NCBI GenBank assembly: GCA_965116335.1
Contig: OZ220677.1
Location: forward strand, 1,736,001 to 1,800,000
DNA: 64,000 bases
Direction of reading: 5' to 3'
Origin: G963663315 sp965116335
GTDB lineage: Bacteria; Pseudomonadota; Gammaproteobacteria; Arenicellales; Poriferihabitantaceae
This document shows positions 42,950-51,740 of this stretch, one piece after another (the first letter of the stretch is position 1; the number at the start of each line of letters is the position of its first letter). Below the pieces are notes generated by a model, which saw nothing but the letters and a program-made list of their open reading frames with translations, did not search any database and had not been told where the DNA came from. A program made the position numbers and the translations under genes.

Positions 42950-43606
42950 ATGTCGATAACCACCCGGAAAGAACAGGCCGCCAAAGCCGCCCTGGATTAT
43001 ATTCAGTCGGGAGATGTCGTCGGTATCGGCACCGGCTCTACCGCGAACTGCTTTATTGATGTGCTGGCTCTGCATAAGGGCAAAATAGACGGTGCAGTAG
43101 CAAGCTCCGAGACGTCCGCTGACCGGTTGCGGACTCATCACATTCCGGTACTGGACCTGGGGCAGGTCGGCACGTTGCCGGTCTATGTGGACGGCACCGA
43201 TGAAGCAACCCGGCATCTGCATCTGATAAAAGGCGGCGGCGGTGCGCTTACCCGGGAGAAGATTGTCGCCCAGGCATCGGAAAAGTTTGTTTGTATTGCC
43301 GATCAGGGTAAGCTGGTTGAACGACTGGGCGAGTTTCCATTGCCAATCGAGGTCATACCGATGGCACAAAGCATGGTCGCCCGCGAGATGTTCAAGTTTG
43401 GCGGGCAGCCTGTGCTGCGCCCCGACTTCATCACAGATAACGGCAATATCATCCTGGACATCAAGAATCTGAATATCGAAAATCCGGTCGATATGGAAAG
43501 ACGAATGAATCAGATTCCCGGCGTGGTCACTGTCGGCCTGTTCGCGTTGCGCGGCGCCGACGTGTTGTTGCTGGGCACCGACTCTGGAGTCAGAAAGATC
43601 GAATGA
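42950..43606 (+). CDS. rpiA: Ribose-5-phosphate isomerase A
   Basis: Interconverts ribose-5-phosphate and ribulose-5-phosphate in the pentose phosphate and Calvin cycles. The ATG at 42950 gives 218 residues. Typical blocks are VGIGTGSTANCFID, the catalytic region DGTDEATRHLHLIKGGGGALTREKIVA, and LPIEVIPMA followed by RPDFITDNGN. The gene starts 10 bases after the cbbQ-like stop and overlaps the bepA start by four bases, so the three are likely one operon. Confidence 0.96.
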   Translation: MSITTRKEQAAKAALDYIQSGDVVGIGTGSTANCFIDVLALHKGKIDGAVASSETSADRLRTHHIPVLDLGQVGTLPVYVDGTDEATRHLHLIKGGGGALTREKIVAQASEKFVCIADQGKLVERLGEFPLPIEVIPMAQSMVAREMFKFGGQPVLRPDFITDNGNIILDIKNLNIENPVDMERRMNQIPGVVTVGLFALRGADVLLLGTDSGVRKIE

Positions 43607-45063
43607 GTAATTCCGTTTCCCCGTTGAGGTTGGTAAGCCGGGCAGGGCTGGCTGGCCTGCTGGCGGTTGCGATAACCCTGACCGCGCCGCTGACCTGTGC
43701 AGATGATCTGCCTGAGCTGGGCGACAGCTCGACACAGCATCTTGACTCCCGTCAGGAAAAACAGATCGGACAAGCCTTCTTGCGTCGCCTGATCAGCAGC
43801 CCTTCGTTTCTCGCTGATTATGAGCTGCAACATTATCTGCAAGTGCTGGGGGACAGTATCGGACAATATGCCGATCTGCGGGATATCCAACTCACCTTCA
43901 ATCTGGTCCAGGACAATAATCTGAATGCGTTTGCCGTGCCGGGTGGCTACATTACCTTCAATACCGGGCTACTGTTGACAACCGATGACGAAAGTCAACT
44001 GGCCTCGGTGGTAGCGCACGAAATCGCCCACCTGACTCAACGGCATTTGCCCAAGCTGATTGCCAGAGCCAACCAGAATCAACTCCCGGCCATGGCGGCG
44101 ATTATCGGTTCCATACTGGTCGGCGGGCAGACCGGCGCGGCGGGAATCACCCTGACCGGGGCGACACTGGAATCCGGTCGACTCGCCTTTACCCGGGATT
44201 TTGAGAGAGAAGCCGACTCGATTGGCATTAAACTGCTGGCCCAATCCGGTTATGACCCGAAAGCCATGGTCGCATTCTTCGGGAAACTGGAACAGTATAA
44301 CCGCATTGACGGCGATGTACCGGGGTTCCTGAGTACCCACCCACTGTCTTATACCCGAGTCGCAGAATCCGAAGCGCGCGCGCAGAACTATCCGGACCGC
44401 GAACACATCAGCAGCTTCGAATATTTTCTTGCGAAGGCACGTATCCGGGTGCTTTACGTGGAGCGTCAAAAAGATTCTGTGCCCTATTTCCTGGAACAAC
44501 TCGAAACCGGTTCGGTTGAGACCAGAGACGCAGCCAGATATGGCCTCGCGATTGCACATACATACGACCGGAATTTTGACGAAGCCCGGGAGGTGCTGGG
44601 CGAAGTACTTGCCAGACATCCGGATCATCCCTGGATTCAGTCTGCCCAGGCTGAACTCGACATTGCGGATAACCGGGTCGAGAAAGGCATTGAGAGATAC
44701 CTCGATACGATCGCAAGCCACCCCGATCAACGCTATCTCAGTTATCGGCTGGCGGAAGCCTATCTGCTCAACAACCAGCACGCTCTCGCCAAAAAGACTT
44801 TACGCTATCAGGTCAGAAGACATCCCGATGACTACAGGTTGTATCGTCTGCTATCCCAGGCTAATGCCGGTCTCGGTCAAGTCGCACAGGCCCATCAGGC
44901 CAGAGCGGAATATTTTGCAGTACTGGGAAATTACGAAAAAGCCTTCGCTACCGTCGAACTGGCATTGAAAGAAGTCGGCTCCGATGAATATCTCAAACAG
45001 AGCCTGACCGCCCGACTCAAAGACCTGGAAACGAAAATCGCTCTGCAGAAAAAAGGCGGGTAA
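43603..45063 (+). CDS. bepA: Periplasmic M48 metalloprotease with TPR domain (BepA-like)
   Basis: BepA (YfgC) is a periplasmic chaperone-protease that helps LptD and BAM substrates mature or be degraded. The 486-residue protein has a signal peptide (LAGLLAVAITLTAPLTCA), the zinc motif HEIAH (139-143), a distal zinc ligand in FEREADSIG, and a C-terminal half of TPR-like units (AEAYLLNNQHALAKKTLRYQV and similar). The length matches E. coli BepA (487). The ATG overlaps the rpiA stop. A repeated hairpin element follows 40 bases after the stop codon. Confidence 0.94.
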   Translation: MSNSVSPLRLVSRAGLAGLLAVAITLTAPLTCADDLPELGDSSTQHLDSRQEKQIGQAFLRRLISSPSFLADYELQHYLQVLGDSIGQYADLRDIQLTFNLVQDNNLNAFAVPGGYITFNTGLLLTTDDESQLASVVAHEIAHLTQRHLPKLIARANQNQLPAMAAIIGSILVGGQTGAAGITLTGATLESGRLAFTRDFEREADSIGIKLLAQSGYDPKAMVAFFGKLEQYNRIDGDVPGFLSTHPLSYTRVAESEARAQNYPDREHISSFEYFLAKARIRVLYVERQKDSVPYFLEQLETGSVETRDAARYGLAIAHTYDRNFDEAREVLGEVLARHPDHPWIQSAQAELDIADNRVEKGIERYLDTIASHPDQRYLSYRLAEAYLLNNQHALAKKTLRYQVRRHPDDYRLYRLLSQANAGLGQVAQAHQARAEYFAVLGNYEKAFATVELALKEVGSDEYLKQSLTARLKDLETKIALQKKGG

Positions 45064-45074
45064 CGGGTTGTGTC

Positions 45075-45108
45075 ATGCGATGACACATGCGATGACACAT
45101 GCGATGAC
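45075..45108. repeat. Tandem 12-base repeats (ATGCGATGACAC)
   Basis: Two full units of ATGCGATGACAC (45075-45086, 45087-45098) and a partial third (45099-45108) lead directly into repeat copy A. The third unit is the left end of that repeat, so the tandem array probably arose by duplication of its edge. Confidence 0.75.
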
Positions 45109-45176
45109 GGTTGTTCCCCCATCCAATCCGCTTACGGATTGGATTCCCCGGTCTGCGGGGGGAATGATTGGGTGTT
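45103..45176. repeat. Dispersed hairpin repeat, copy A
   Basis: One of three near-identical copies of a ~74-base element. It contains a perfect 10-base stem, ATCCAATCCG with loop CTTA and CGGATTGGAT, followed by ATTCCCC and GGGGAAT arms around GGTCTGCGG. Copy A sits between the convergent bepA and sulfatase genes and reaches the sulfatase stop codon at 45175. The structure resembles REP/BIME elements. Confidence 0.88.
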
Positions 45177-46425
45177 ACTGTAATGTGGAGAGCGACTCGC
45201 CGAAAGTGATGAAATCTTCGCGGTCACTGAAGATTTCCAGAAGTTTTTGGCTGTTACCATTACACGTGAGTGATGCGGCCAGAAACCGACTCGGCGTCAA
45301 ATATCTTTGACGCTCCAGCCAATCCCGGGACATCGAACACAAATTATGCTCGTTCAACAGGCTTAGCGCGACCCCATACCGGTCCAGCGTCCAGAATCTT
45401 CTGTTCTCATTCTTTGGCATCGCTCTGGACAACCATGCGCCATGATCACCTGAGACAATGAATATGGATTCAGGAAATTTCAGACGTAATTCATTCAGGC
45501 GCTCCAATGCACTCAGTAATCGCCCGGCTTCACTCGCCAGTTTTTCTTTGTATTTCTCTAAATCCGAGGCGTTCCCGGTTGTGTGGCGGTGAGTTGTATG
45601 ACCCGGCAACAGAATATAGAAGCCGGAAAACAGCGGGGTTTTTGAATCAGTTTCTGATTTTTCGATTATATCAAATACGTGTTCCTCCCATGGTTTATCC
45701 CCTTTCACATTACTGTATCCTGCCCACTCATTAATTTTACGAAAAACAAACTGCAATTGATCATTGCACAGGCCAAGCAAACGTTCCTTGCAAATCACGA
45801 CATCTCTGAACGAACCATACTGATGTTTTAGATGGTAACGATCAACATGGGCTCCCTTTTGTCCAAAATAGCCATTCGCAAATCCGGTTTGAATCAGGTA
45901 ACCGTTTCCCCGCAAGAGCGACCCCAACGGGCTTGGTAAAACACCCGAAAAATGGAGTGACCTGCCGGATTTTCCGGGCCCCAGAATACCCAAGCCAAAC
46001 AAAGCGTCCCAGCATTGTATGGTCGGAACTCTCTCACAAAAACTCATTTTGCCTGCATAAATCGAATCGTCCAGTTGCGCCAGATAATCTGCGCCAACAC
46101 TTCTTTGTCCCAGAGACTCCATAGAGAATTCTGAATTGATGAGCGCATCGAACATGATCACATGGATGTTGGGGGTCCGATCAAGCGTTATATCCGCAAC
46201 ATCCATGTTTGGATGTTGCGAGGGGGGGGGGGGCTGTTTCCATAGCACAAGGTCCGTGCCAGCGTGACCGAAAAAAGAAACGGTGGACAGGCTCAGCATC
46301 CCGACCATGATGCCAGCGATATGCGACTGGGCGACTCGGTAATACACAGCAATTATGAATGGGAATGCAAGAACGAAAAATATATACAGGAAAGTCTGAT
46401 CAATACAGGTTTTGTGATGGATTTT
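45175..46425 (-). pseudogene. C-terminal part of a membrane sulfatase-like protein, N-terminus cut off by an IS
   Basis: The frame continues upstream from the GTG at 46347 to an in-frame TAA at 46426-46428, adding ...FFVLAFPFIIAVYYRVAQ, the end of a membrane helix. The rest is a sulfatase/phosphoethanolamine-transferase-like periplasmic domain: NIHVIMFDALINSEFSMESLG (metal site region), FYILLPGHTTHRHT and IFIVSGDHGAWL (metal ligands D and H). The missing N-terminal membrane helices probably lie on the other side of the IS at 47580-47915. Near residue 40 of the listed frame, a run of 12 C residues encodes PPPP. It is probably non-functional unless translated from the internal GTG. Confidence 0.72.
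46196..46233 (-). repeat. 12-base homopolymer with adjacent hairpin inside the sulfatase gene
   Basis: Twelve G residues (C on the coding strand) run from 46222 to 46233. Two bases away are perfect inverted arms GCAACATCC (46196-46204) and GGATGTTGC (46211-46219) with a six-base loop. A tract of this length is prone to slipped-strand errors and would shift the reading frame. Confidence 0.9.
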
Positions 46426-46430
46426 TTATA

Positions 46431-47580
46431 GATTCGGGATTTCATCAGACAGGAAGGACGAAATGGACTGAAATCAGCACCCCGGAGCGGGGAAAGGCAG
46501 GGATTTTCTCTTTATTTCCCTATTTCAGGCGCACGTAGCCTGCGGTTTCAATCTTCCAGGTTTCAACAGCACTTTCTTCGCCATCACCAGATTGCTCAAG
46601 GCACAAGCCACCACCAGTCGATGTGTGTTCTTCTCCAAACCCCGATAACGCACTTTGGTAAAACCAAACCGTCGCTTGATGATGCCAAATGAATGTTCTA
46701 CCTTCGACCGTACCCGGGACTTGGTGCGATTCATTGCGCGTTCCTTCTCCGTCAACTTTCGATTACGCGCCCCCTTCGCCTGGGTAAAGTCCTTCGCATC
46801 CGGCGCCACCCTTGCAATCACCGCCTTCTGACCCGTATACGCCGAATCTCCCCATACACGAGTCTCTTTCCCATGCAAAAGAACAGGCAGAACCTGTGAA
46901 TCATGAACATTCGCTGGCGTAGCCGCTACCGAGTGAATCAACTTGCTGTGACTGTCTACACCAATATGGGCCTTCATGCCAAAGTGCCATTGGTTGCCCT
47001 TGCGCGTGGAGTGCATCTGTGGGTCTCGTGCTTTCTCCCGGTTCTTGGTCGAACTCGGCGCCTCGATAATACTGGCGTCTACAATCGTGCCTCGCTTCAC
47101 TGCCAGTCCGTTCTCGCCCAAATACTCATTGACCAGAACAAACAACCGCCTCCCCAGATTGTGCTTCTCCATCAAATGACGAAACTTGCAAATCGTGGTC
47201 TCATCCGGCGCAGGTTCCCGACCCAGATCAATACCCGCAAAACAGCGCATACAACGAGAATCATATAACGCTTCTTCAACCGCCGGATCCGAAAGATTGA
47301 ACCAGTGTTGCAAAAAGTGAATACGCAACATCCGATCTATTCCAATCGGCCTGCGCCCCGCTCCTTTGGGTTGCGGATAAAAGGGTTCAATCACCGCACA
47401 CAAATCCGACCACGGAATCACTTCCTCCATCTCTTCCAGAAAACGCTCCTTGCGTGTCCTCTTACTGTATTTATCAAACCCAATCTCAGAAAATGTGCTC
47501 TGGCGCATCATGAAATATCTCCAGCCATAAAAAATGAAAAAAATCATTATACAATAGAGGATCAATTAATCAGAGATTCC
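46431..47580 (-). mobile_element. IS5-family insertion sequence (ends approximate)
   Basis: A single transposase gene in ~1.15 kb, a size normal for IS5-family elements. The right end reads ...TTAATCAGAGATTCC at 47580, just before the coding sequence of the interrupted gene. The left end lies near 46431-46436, where GGGATTTC partly matches the right end read in reverse (GGAATCTC). The inverted repeats are imperfect and I could not fix the target duplication, so the limits may be off by several bases. It splits a membrane sulfatase gene. Confidence 0.75.
46525..47511 (-). CDS. IS5-family transposase
   Basis: A DDE transposase of about 328 residues from the ATG at 47511, which has GGAGATATTTC upstream. 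An N-terminal DUF772-like domain (RIHFLQHWFNLSDPAVEEALYD, CMRCFAGIDLG, PDETTICKFRHLMEKH) leads into the catalytic domain. The DDE residues fall in GTIVDASIIEAP, VWGDSAYTGQK and RVRSKVEHSFGIIKRRFG. The frame is intact, so the element may still be active. It is transcribed in the same direction as the interrupted gene. Confidence 0.93.
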   Translation of the reverse strand: MMRQSTFSEIGFDKYSKRTRKERFLEEMEEVIPWSDLCAVIEPFYPQPKGAGRRPIGIDRMLRIHFLQHWFNLSDPAVEEALYDSRCMRCFAGIDLGREPAPDETTICKFRHLMEKHNLGRRLFVLVNEYLGENGLAVKRGTIVDASIIEAPSSTKNREKARDPQMHSTRKGNQWHFGMKAHIGVDSHSKLIHSVAATPANVHDSQVLPVLLHGKETRVWGDSAYTGQKAVIARVAPDAKDFTQAKGARNRKLTEKERAMNRTKSRVRSKVEHSFGIIKRRFGFTKVRYRGLEKNTHRLVVACALSNLVMAKKVLLKPGRLKPQATCA

Positions 47581-47915
47581 TACAGATAATCCCGTTCCAG
47601 TTGAAGAGAGGCACCCCATAACCAGAAAAACGGAAAATTAACGGCTATGAGAAGTCTGAATTTAAACCGGGCCAGATCTTTATGCTTCTCACCCCATAAA
47701 AACAACAGTAATATAGCGGTTAAGCCGATAATCCAGAGGGATGAAAACAGTATTGAATATATGAAAAACGAGGTTCCCGCTTTCCAGAACCCGAACGATA
47801 ACAAATTGGAAACCAGCCAGATTTGCAGAAGCAACCAGGACAATACAAGATTTCGATTGTTGTCCAGGCGCGATCCAAACAATCGTTGCATTACTGACTT
47901 ATTGTTTCGCCACAT
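47580..47915 (-). pseudogene. N-terminal membrane part of the IS-interrupted sulfatase gene (probable)
   Basis: The ATG at 47915 lies four bases after the methyltransferase stop. The 111 residues contain about three hydrophobic segments (LVLSWLLLQIWLVSNLLSFGF, FFIYSILFSSLWIIGLTAILLLFLW and RLLIAVNFPFFWLWGA) and stop at a TAG that forms at the IS junction (47580). Membrane-anchored sulfatases of this type carry several N-terminal helices, and the downstream fragment starts in the middle of another one. The frames would rejoin if the inserted length, including target duplication, is 2 modulo 3. It could alternatively be an independent small membrane protein. Confidence 0.6.
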
Positions 47916-47919
47916 GCTC

Positions 47920-49320
47920 TTATCGCTCCCAGGCATAGATGATCCTTGAACTGGATTGCACCGCATGGATAACTACATGCTTGTTGATATCTTGCAAAAT
48001 TCGCTCCATATTTGCCTGATCGTAGTCAACGAAAATATCTTCCCGGTCACGTAGCAACCCTTTGACCATCGGGTCTGATTTCGGAACAAATTCGATTAAC
48101 CCCTTTGGCGCGAGATCACAAACCCAGCGTACGAAAAACTCAATCGGTATGTTTCTGCCAATCACGATGTGGTGGATCAGTGCGAAGCAAAAAATTCCCT
48201 CAATCTGCCCAAGCCGCCGTTCCAGCGTCAACCTTTCCTTGCACATCCAACCCATATCGGGTGACGGGTTCGCAACGTCGTAGTGCAGAATCTGGATTGG
48301 CAAGGAATTCTTTCGGGCATCCTTGAACGCGATGTCGATAGCGCCGCAATCAATGTCTGTACCGATTACTCGCTGGGCGCCCGCATCTACTGCCACCCTG
48401 GAGTATTCTCCCGTATTGCAGCCCAGATCCAGAATCTCCCGGATATTGTTTTTCACGATGAACTCGTGTGCAATGCGTGTCTTGTCGGCCTGGGAAGAGT
48501 CGCTGTAACTGTTGTAGCCCGAATACTGTTGCCAGTAGGATGATCGCTTGCGCTGCAGTTTTGTAATGAATCGTTTCAGGCCAGCGCAGAGCGCGATCAG
48601 ATTCCGCCGTGAAATCGGGCGAGGGCGCTTGCGTCGATGTTCGACAACGGCTGTCGTTGCCTGCACTTTTCGCATGGCCCACGCTTGCAAGTGAAGGTGC
48701 ATCAATATCTGCAATCGAAAACGGGTAACGACGGGCAGCGCTTTGGATACCTCAATCAAATCCAGTCCTTCAAGTCGACCCCGAAACCAGGCGTTGTAAT
48801 CAATGCCGGCACAGGCCGAAAGGCACAACGGAGCCAGGAAATGTTCGCAGAATTGTTTATACCCGATAAAAGGCTCCCCCTCCTGGTATTCAGTAAATGA
48901 AAGGATATCAATAAAAATCGGTTTGGTATTGATGAATTGCACATTGAACGCGGACGCATCCTTTAATGTATAGCCGCAACTCAAACCGTCAATAAGCAGG
49001 CTCAATGTCAAGCGACCCGCTTCTTTCAGAGACTCGAATGACCATTCATAGGGATACGAAATGAGTGGAATCCGCGAATGCTCCACCCACATTTCCCAGG
49101 AATTGGCATCGTCAATGGAAACTCCGGCAGAAGCAACCTCCTGAGAAGAAATCTCTATTGTTTCGACAATTTGAGAACCTGCATGTTTTTTATAAAAATC
49201 GGAGTGTATAAACCTGCGGACACGTGAGGCGGCGCTACTTGAAATTCCTCTGAAGATTCGACCTGATGCAAGAAAAACAAGGCCCTCGGGATCACGAAAC
49301 GATCCGTAATCTCTACTCAT
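47920..49320 (-). CDS. SAM-dependent methyltransferase with long N-terminal domain
   Basis: A 466-residue protein with a class I methyltransferase domain in its C-terminal third: EILDLGCNTGEYSRVAVDAGAQRVIGTDID (motif I region, near residue 300) and GIFCFALIHHIVIGRNIP. The N-terminal 270 residues (SLKEAGRLTLSLLIDGLSCGYTLKDASAFNVQF, PIFIDILSFTEY) match the uncharacterised domain found in NoeA-like methyltransferases. It lies between the AYLDPG membrane protein (8-base overlap) and the membrane sulfatase, a set that recurs in bacteria near surface-polysaccharide genes. The methyl acceptor is probably a glycan or lipid head group, by context only. Confidence 0.82.
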   Translation of the reverse strand: MSRDYGSFRDPEGLVFLASGRIFRGISSSAASRVRRFIHSDFYKKHAGSQIVETIEISSQEVASAGVSIDDANSWEMWVEHSRIPLISYPYEWSFESLKEAGRLTLSLLIDGLSCGYTLKDASAFNVQFINTKPIFIDILSFTEYQEGEPFIGYKQFCEHFLAPLCLSACAGIDYNAWFRGRLEGLDLIEVSKALPVVTRFRLQILMHLHLQAWAMRKVQATTAVVEHRRKRPRPISRRNLIALCAGLKRFITKLQRKRSSYWQQYSGYNSYSDSSQADKTRIAHEFIVKNNIREILDLGCNTGEYSRVAVDAGAQRVIGTDIDCGAIDIAFKDARKNSLPIQILHYDVANPSPDMGWMCKERLTLERRLGQIEGIFCFALIHHIVIGRNIPIEFFVRWVCDLAPKGLIEFVPKSDPMVKGLLRDREDIFVDYDQANMERILQDINKHVVIHAVQSSSRIIYAWER

Positions 49321-49636
49321 CTTCAGCTTTTATCTGATCATCTTTCCAGTCTGCGTTCTTCTCACTGATGTCTTTTTTCCTGATGCCGAAAATTCCAAGT
49401 AATCTATAATACCAGTGCTTCCAGAAAAGCACCGCGCCCGCAATTGCCGCAACGACAGATTGAAGCACAAGGCTCACGGAGCCCGGGTCAAGATACGCAT
49501 GTGCGGAAGTACTGAAAAAAGTAAACAGCAAGACCGGTATGAGAGTCGGCGGCAAACACAACAGCCGAAAACAGCCGCCTCGGCGGCAACCCGTGGATGG
49601 GGATGGGAGGGATGAATCAGGGGTTGTAAATATCAT
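49313..49636 (-). CDS. Small membrane protein with AYLDPG motif
   Basis: A 107-residue protein. A signal-like hydrophobic segment (LIPVLLFTFFSTSAHA) is followed by AYLDPGSVSLVLQSVVAAIAGAVLFWKHWYYR, the hallmark of the small YLDPGTGS-type membrane proteins, and an acidic/lysine tail. The start may be later than the annotated ATG, since the first 25 residues are low-complexity. It overlaps the methyltransferase gene by eight bases and heads the three-gene module. Its role is unknown. Confidence 0.75.
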   Translation of the reverse strand: MIFTTPDSSLPSPSTGCRRGGCFRLLCLPPTLIPVLLFTFFSTSAHAYLDPGSVSLVLQSVVAAIAGAVLFWKHWYYRLLGIFGIRKKDISEKNADWKDDQIKAEDE

Positions 49637-49718
49637 TCTTATCTCCAGAGCCGGGGCTCAATAACAGGCACGAATCTTATTCCCGAATACAGTAAAAAGC
49701 AAACGTTTTGGCGCATGG

Positions 49719-49789
49719 GATGACGGTTGTATCCCCCCATCCAATCCGCTTGGCGGATTGGATTCCCCGGTCTGCGGGGGGAATGATTG
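49719..49789. repeat. Dispersed hairpin repeat, copy B
   Basis: The same element as copies A and C, with CCAATCCG and CGGATTGG arms and a variant loop CTTGG, followed by the ATTCCCC...GGGGAAT arms. It begins 83 bases upstream of the AYLDPG gene start and is followed directly by a different hairpin element. Confidence 0.85.
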
Positions 49790-49810
49790 TAGAGCCTGCG
49801 CCCGACCGTT

Positions 49811-49897
49811 ATCGTAGGGGAGGGTCTTGTACCCTCCCGCAAATGTCGGAACGGGTATCAACGGTAGCGGACAGGCACAATGACCTGTCCCTACGAT
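49811..49897. repeat. Composite hairpin element with 9-base terminal inverted repeats
   Basis: The outer arms ATCGTAGGG (49811-49819) and CCCTACGAT (49889-49897) are perfectly complementary. Inside are two further perfect hairpins: GGGAGGGT/ACCCTCCC (49818-49838) and GGACAGG/CCTGTCC (49869-49890). Together they would fold as a two-branched cruciform or RNA. It has no coding content and resembles a non-autonomous miniature element. Confidence 0.75.
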
Positions 49898-49919
49898 GTC
49901 ATCAGGCACAACGTCCATA

Positions 49920-51740
49920 TTATCGTGGATTCCCGTTTACACGGGAAAGACGGGTTGGGGCGTAGGATGATTGGTGTCGTGGACTCGTATGCAGTTTTTC
50001 GCTGTCGGGATACACACTGACACCGGGTACCGTGCCTTCCTTTAGCTCCCGCTGGATTCCCTGCCAGTATTCGACGGTAAAAAGTTGGGGATGCTGGTCT
50101 GCAAAAACTCTCCTCAAGTCCCGGTACGGCAGGCACAGGCCGACCAGGATTTCTTCCGGCAGGAAAACGAAACCGTCCTCGAAATACCAGTCCGGGATAT
50201 CCTCCTCCCCGTCCTCGCGGCCCAGATTGGTGCGAATCTTGACATCAATCAGCACCTCCAGCGCGTCATAATCAAACAGATACACTTTTGAGTAGCGCGA
50301 CACGCCATAATTTCTGGCATCCAGGTCCTTGTTGAAAATGTTGGCTGCGGCGTTGTTCTTGATGCAATAGCCCAGATTTCTGACCACGGTTTCAGCCTGT
50401 CGCCCGGTAGCGTTTTCCAGAAAAACCGGCAACGGAGTCAGTTTTATCTGCACAATCAGATATTTGAAGATCACGGCATCACTGTGTTCGGTTACGCTGT
50501 TGCCGGCAAATTCCAGCAGTTTGGACAATATCGGCGGCTCGAACCAACTCTTGTCGATACGGAGGTTATAGTAGATGATGGCATCCATCATGCTATCGGT
50601 TCGATTGATGTCGTGAACCCGCGAATACTTTTTCAACACCGACTCGACACCCTCGAAATCGCCCCATTTGTAGTCTTTTGTCGGAGTATCGCGAATCACC
50701 TTCAGGATGTAAGCCGAATCCGGCGCGGTGAATGCAATCGCCACCGTACCCTCGACACCCACGGCATTGTCCAGTTTCTGTCCGGTGGTTCTGATTTCAT
50801 GTTCCAGTTCCTTCATAACCACCACTTTGCCGAGATGGTTGTAGCCAACAGTCGTATACTGCATCCCCAAAGGGCGCATCGGCATTATACTTTGCAGGAA
50901 CAGGCACAACTCATGATAGCGGGTATTGGTCACATGAAAATTCGCCAGCGTCGAACTGAACATATTATGCGCGTAGGTTGAGCTGGTAATCAGCGCATCG
51001 ACATAAAGACCCGTGTCATCGTTGAGCAGGGCGATAATGAACGGAGCATACCTGCCCTTACCGAAATCCACCCGCCCGACCAGATAAGCACCGCGATTTC
51101 TGTAGAACCCGGCTTTGAACATTTCGATACGGCGCATCAAGCGAGCATCCGGCTCGGACAGGCGATAATTCCGGGTCATCCGCTCCAGAACCAGAGCAGC
51201 ATCGCGTTCCAGATTTTGGTATGCAATCGGAAAGGCTTCCAGATTCAGTATCTCTTTGATGGTGTCGATACCCACAATCCGGTCAACCGGATACTGGATG
51301 ATATATTCTCCCTGTTTATCGTCGAGCGACCGATTACGCTGATGACCGGAATAATCTTCCGCCCGCCACTCTCCCAGATAAATTTTTCTGCGTACCGAAT
51401 GACACCAGGCCAGTGCCAGGTCTTCCTCATAACGCTGCCTCACTCGATCACGATAATCAGCCTCAACCAGACTCCAGTTCGTGTCACAACTCGATATGTC
51501 CGGGAAACCAGCTTTGAAATCGGAGGCCAACTGATTCATGCTGTCGCGATACAGTTGTAGCCGCTGTGTGCTCAACTTCAGCGATTCGGCATGATTTCTT
51601 TGCACAAAGGCCTGTTTTGCCCGATCAGGCACATTCAGAAAGGTACTGTAAAACCGATCAAACGCCTCCAACAGCAGTCGGGCCACCGATTCCACACGGG
51701 CACTGTCTGCGGTCAGGTCGATGACGGTTGTTCCCCCCAT
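49920..51740 (-). CDS. aceK: Isocitrate dehydrogenase kinase/phosphatase
   Basis: AceK phosphorylates and dephosphorylates isocitrate dehydrogenase to steer carbon between the TCA cycle and the glyoxylate shunt. The 606-residue sequence has the N-terminal regulatory domain (QRYEEDLALAWCHSVRRKI) and the kinase-like domain with AFTAPDSAYILKVIRDTP, VYLFDYDALEVLIDVKIR and DWYFEDGFVFLPEEI. The ATG at 51740 lies inside repeat copy C, so MGGTTV is encoded by the repeat. The last ~25 residues also run beyond the family end into a hairpin at 49930. A later start is possible. aceA and aceB are not in the window. Confidence 0.92.
   Translation of the reverse strand: MGGTTVIDLTADSARVESVARLLLEAFDRFYSTFLNVPDRAKQAFVQRNHAESLKLSTQRLQLYRDSMNQLASDFKAGFPDISSCDTNWSLVEADYRDRVRQRYEEDLALAWCHSVRRKIYLGEWRAEDYSGHQRNRSLDDKQGEYIIQYPVDRIVGIDTIKEILNLEAFPIAYQNLERDAALVLERMTRNYRLSEPDARLMRRIEMFKAGFYRNRGAYLVGRVDFGKGRYAPFIIALLNDDTGLYVDALITSSTYAHNMFSSTLANFHVTNTRYHELCLFLQSIMPMRPLGMQYTTVGYNHLGKVVVMKELEHEIRTTGQKLDNAVGVEGTVAIAFTAPDSAYILKVIRDTPTKDYKWGDFEGVESVLKKYSRVHDINRTDSMMDAIIYYNLRIDKSWFEPPILSKLLEFAGNSVTEHSDAVIFKYLIVQIKLTPLPVFLENATGRQAETVVRNLGYCIKNNAAANIFNKDLDARNYGVSRYSKVYLFDYDALEVLIDVKIRTNLGREDGEEDIPDWYFEDGFVFLPEEILVGLCLPYRDLRRVFADQHPQLFTVEYWQGIQRELKEGTVPGVSVYPDSEKLHTSPRHQSSYAPTRLSRVNGNPR
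49930..49947. repeat. Short hairpin at the 3' end of aceK
   Basis: TTCCCGT (49930-49936) and ACGGGAA (49941-49947) form a perfect 7-base stem with a four-base loop. It encodes the final residues RVNGNPR of aceK. The core CCCGT...ACGGG is similar to the hairpin at 63833-63846. Confidence 0.7.

Noticed and set aside
45075..45108. Possible CRISPR-like array
   Set aside because: The 12-base units are directly tandem with no spacers and merge into a dispersed repeat. No cas genes are present.
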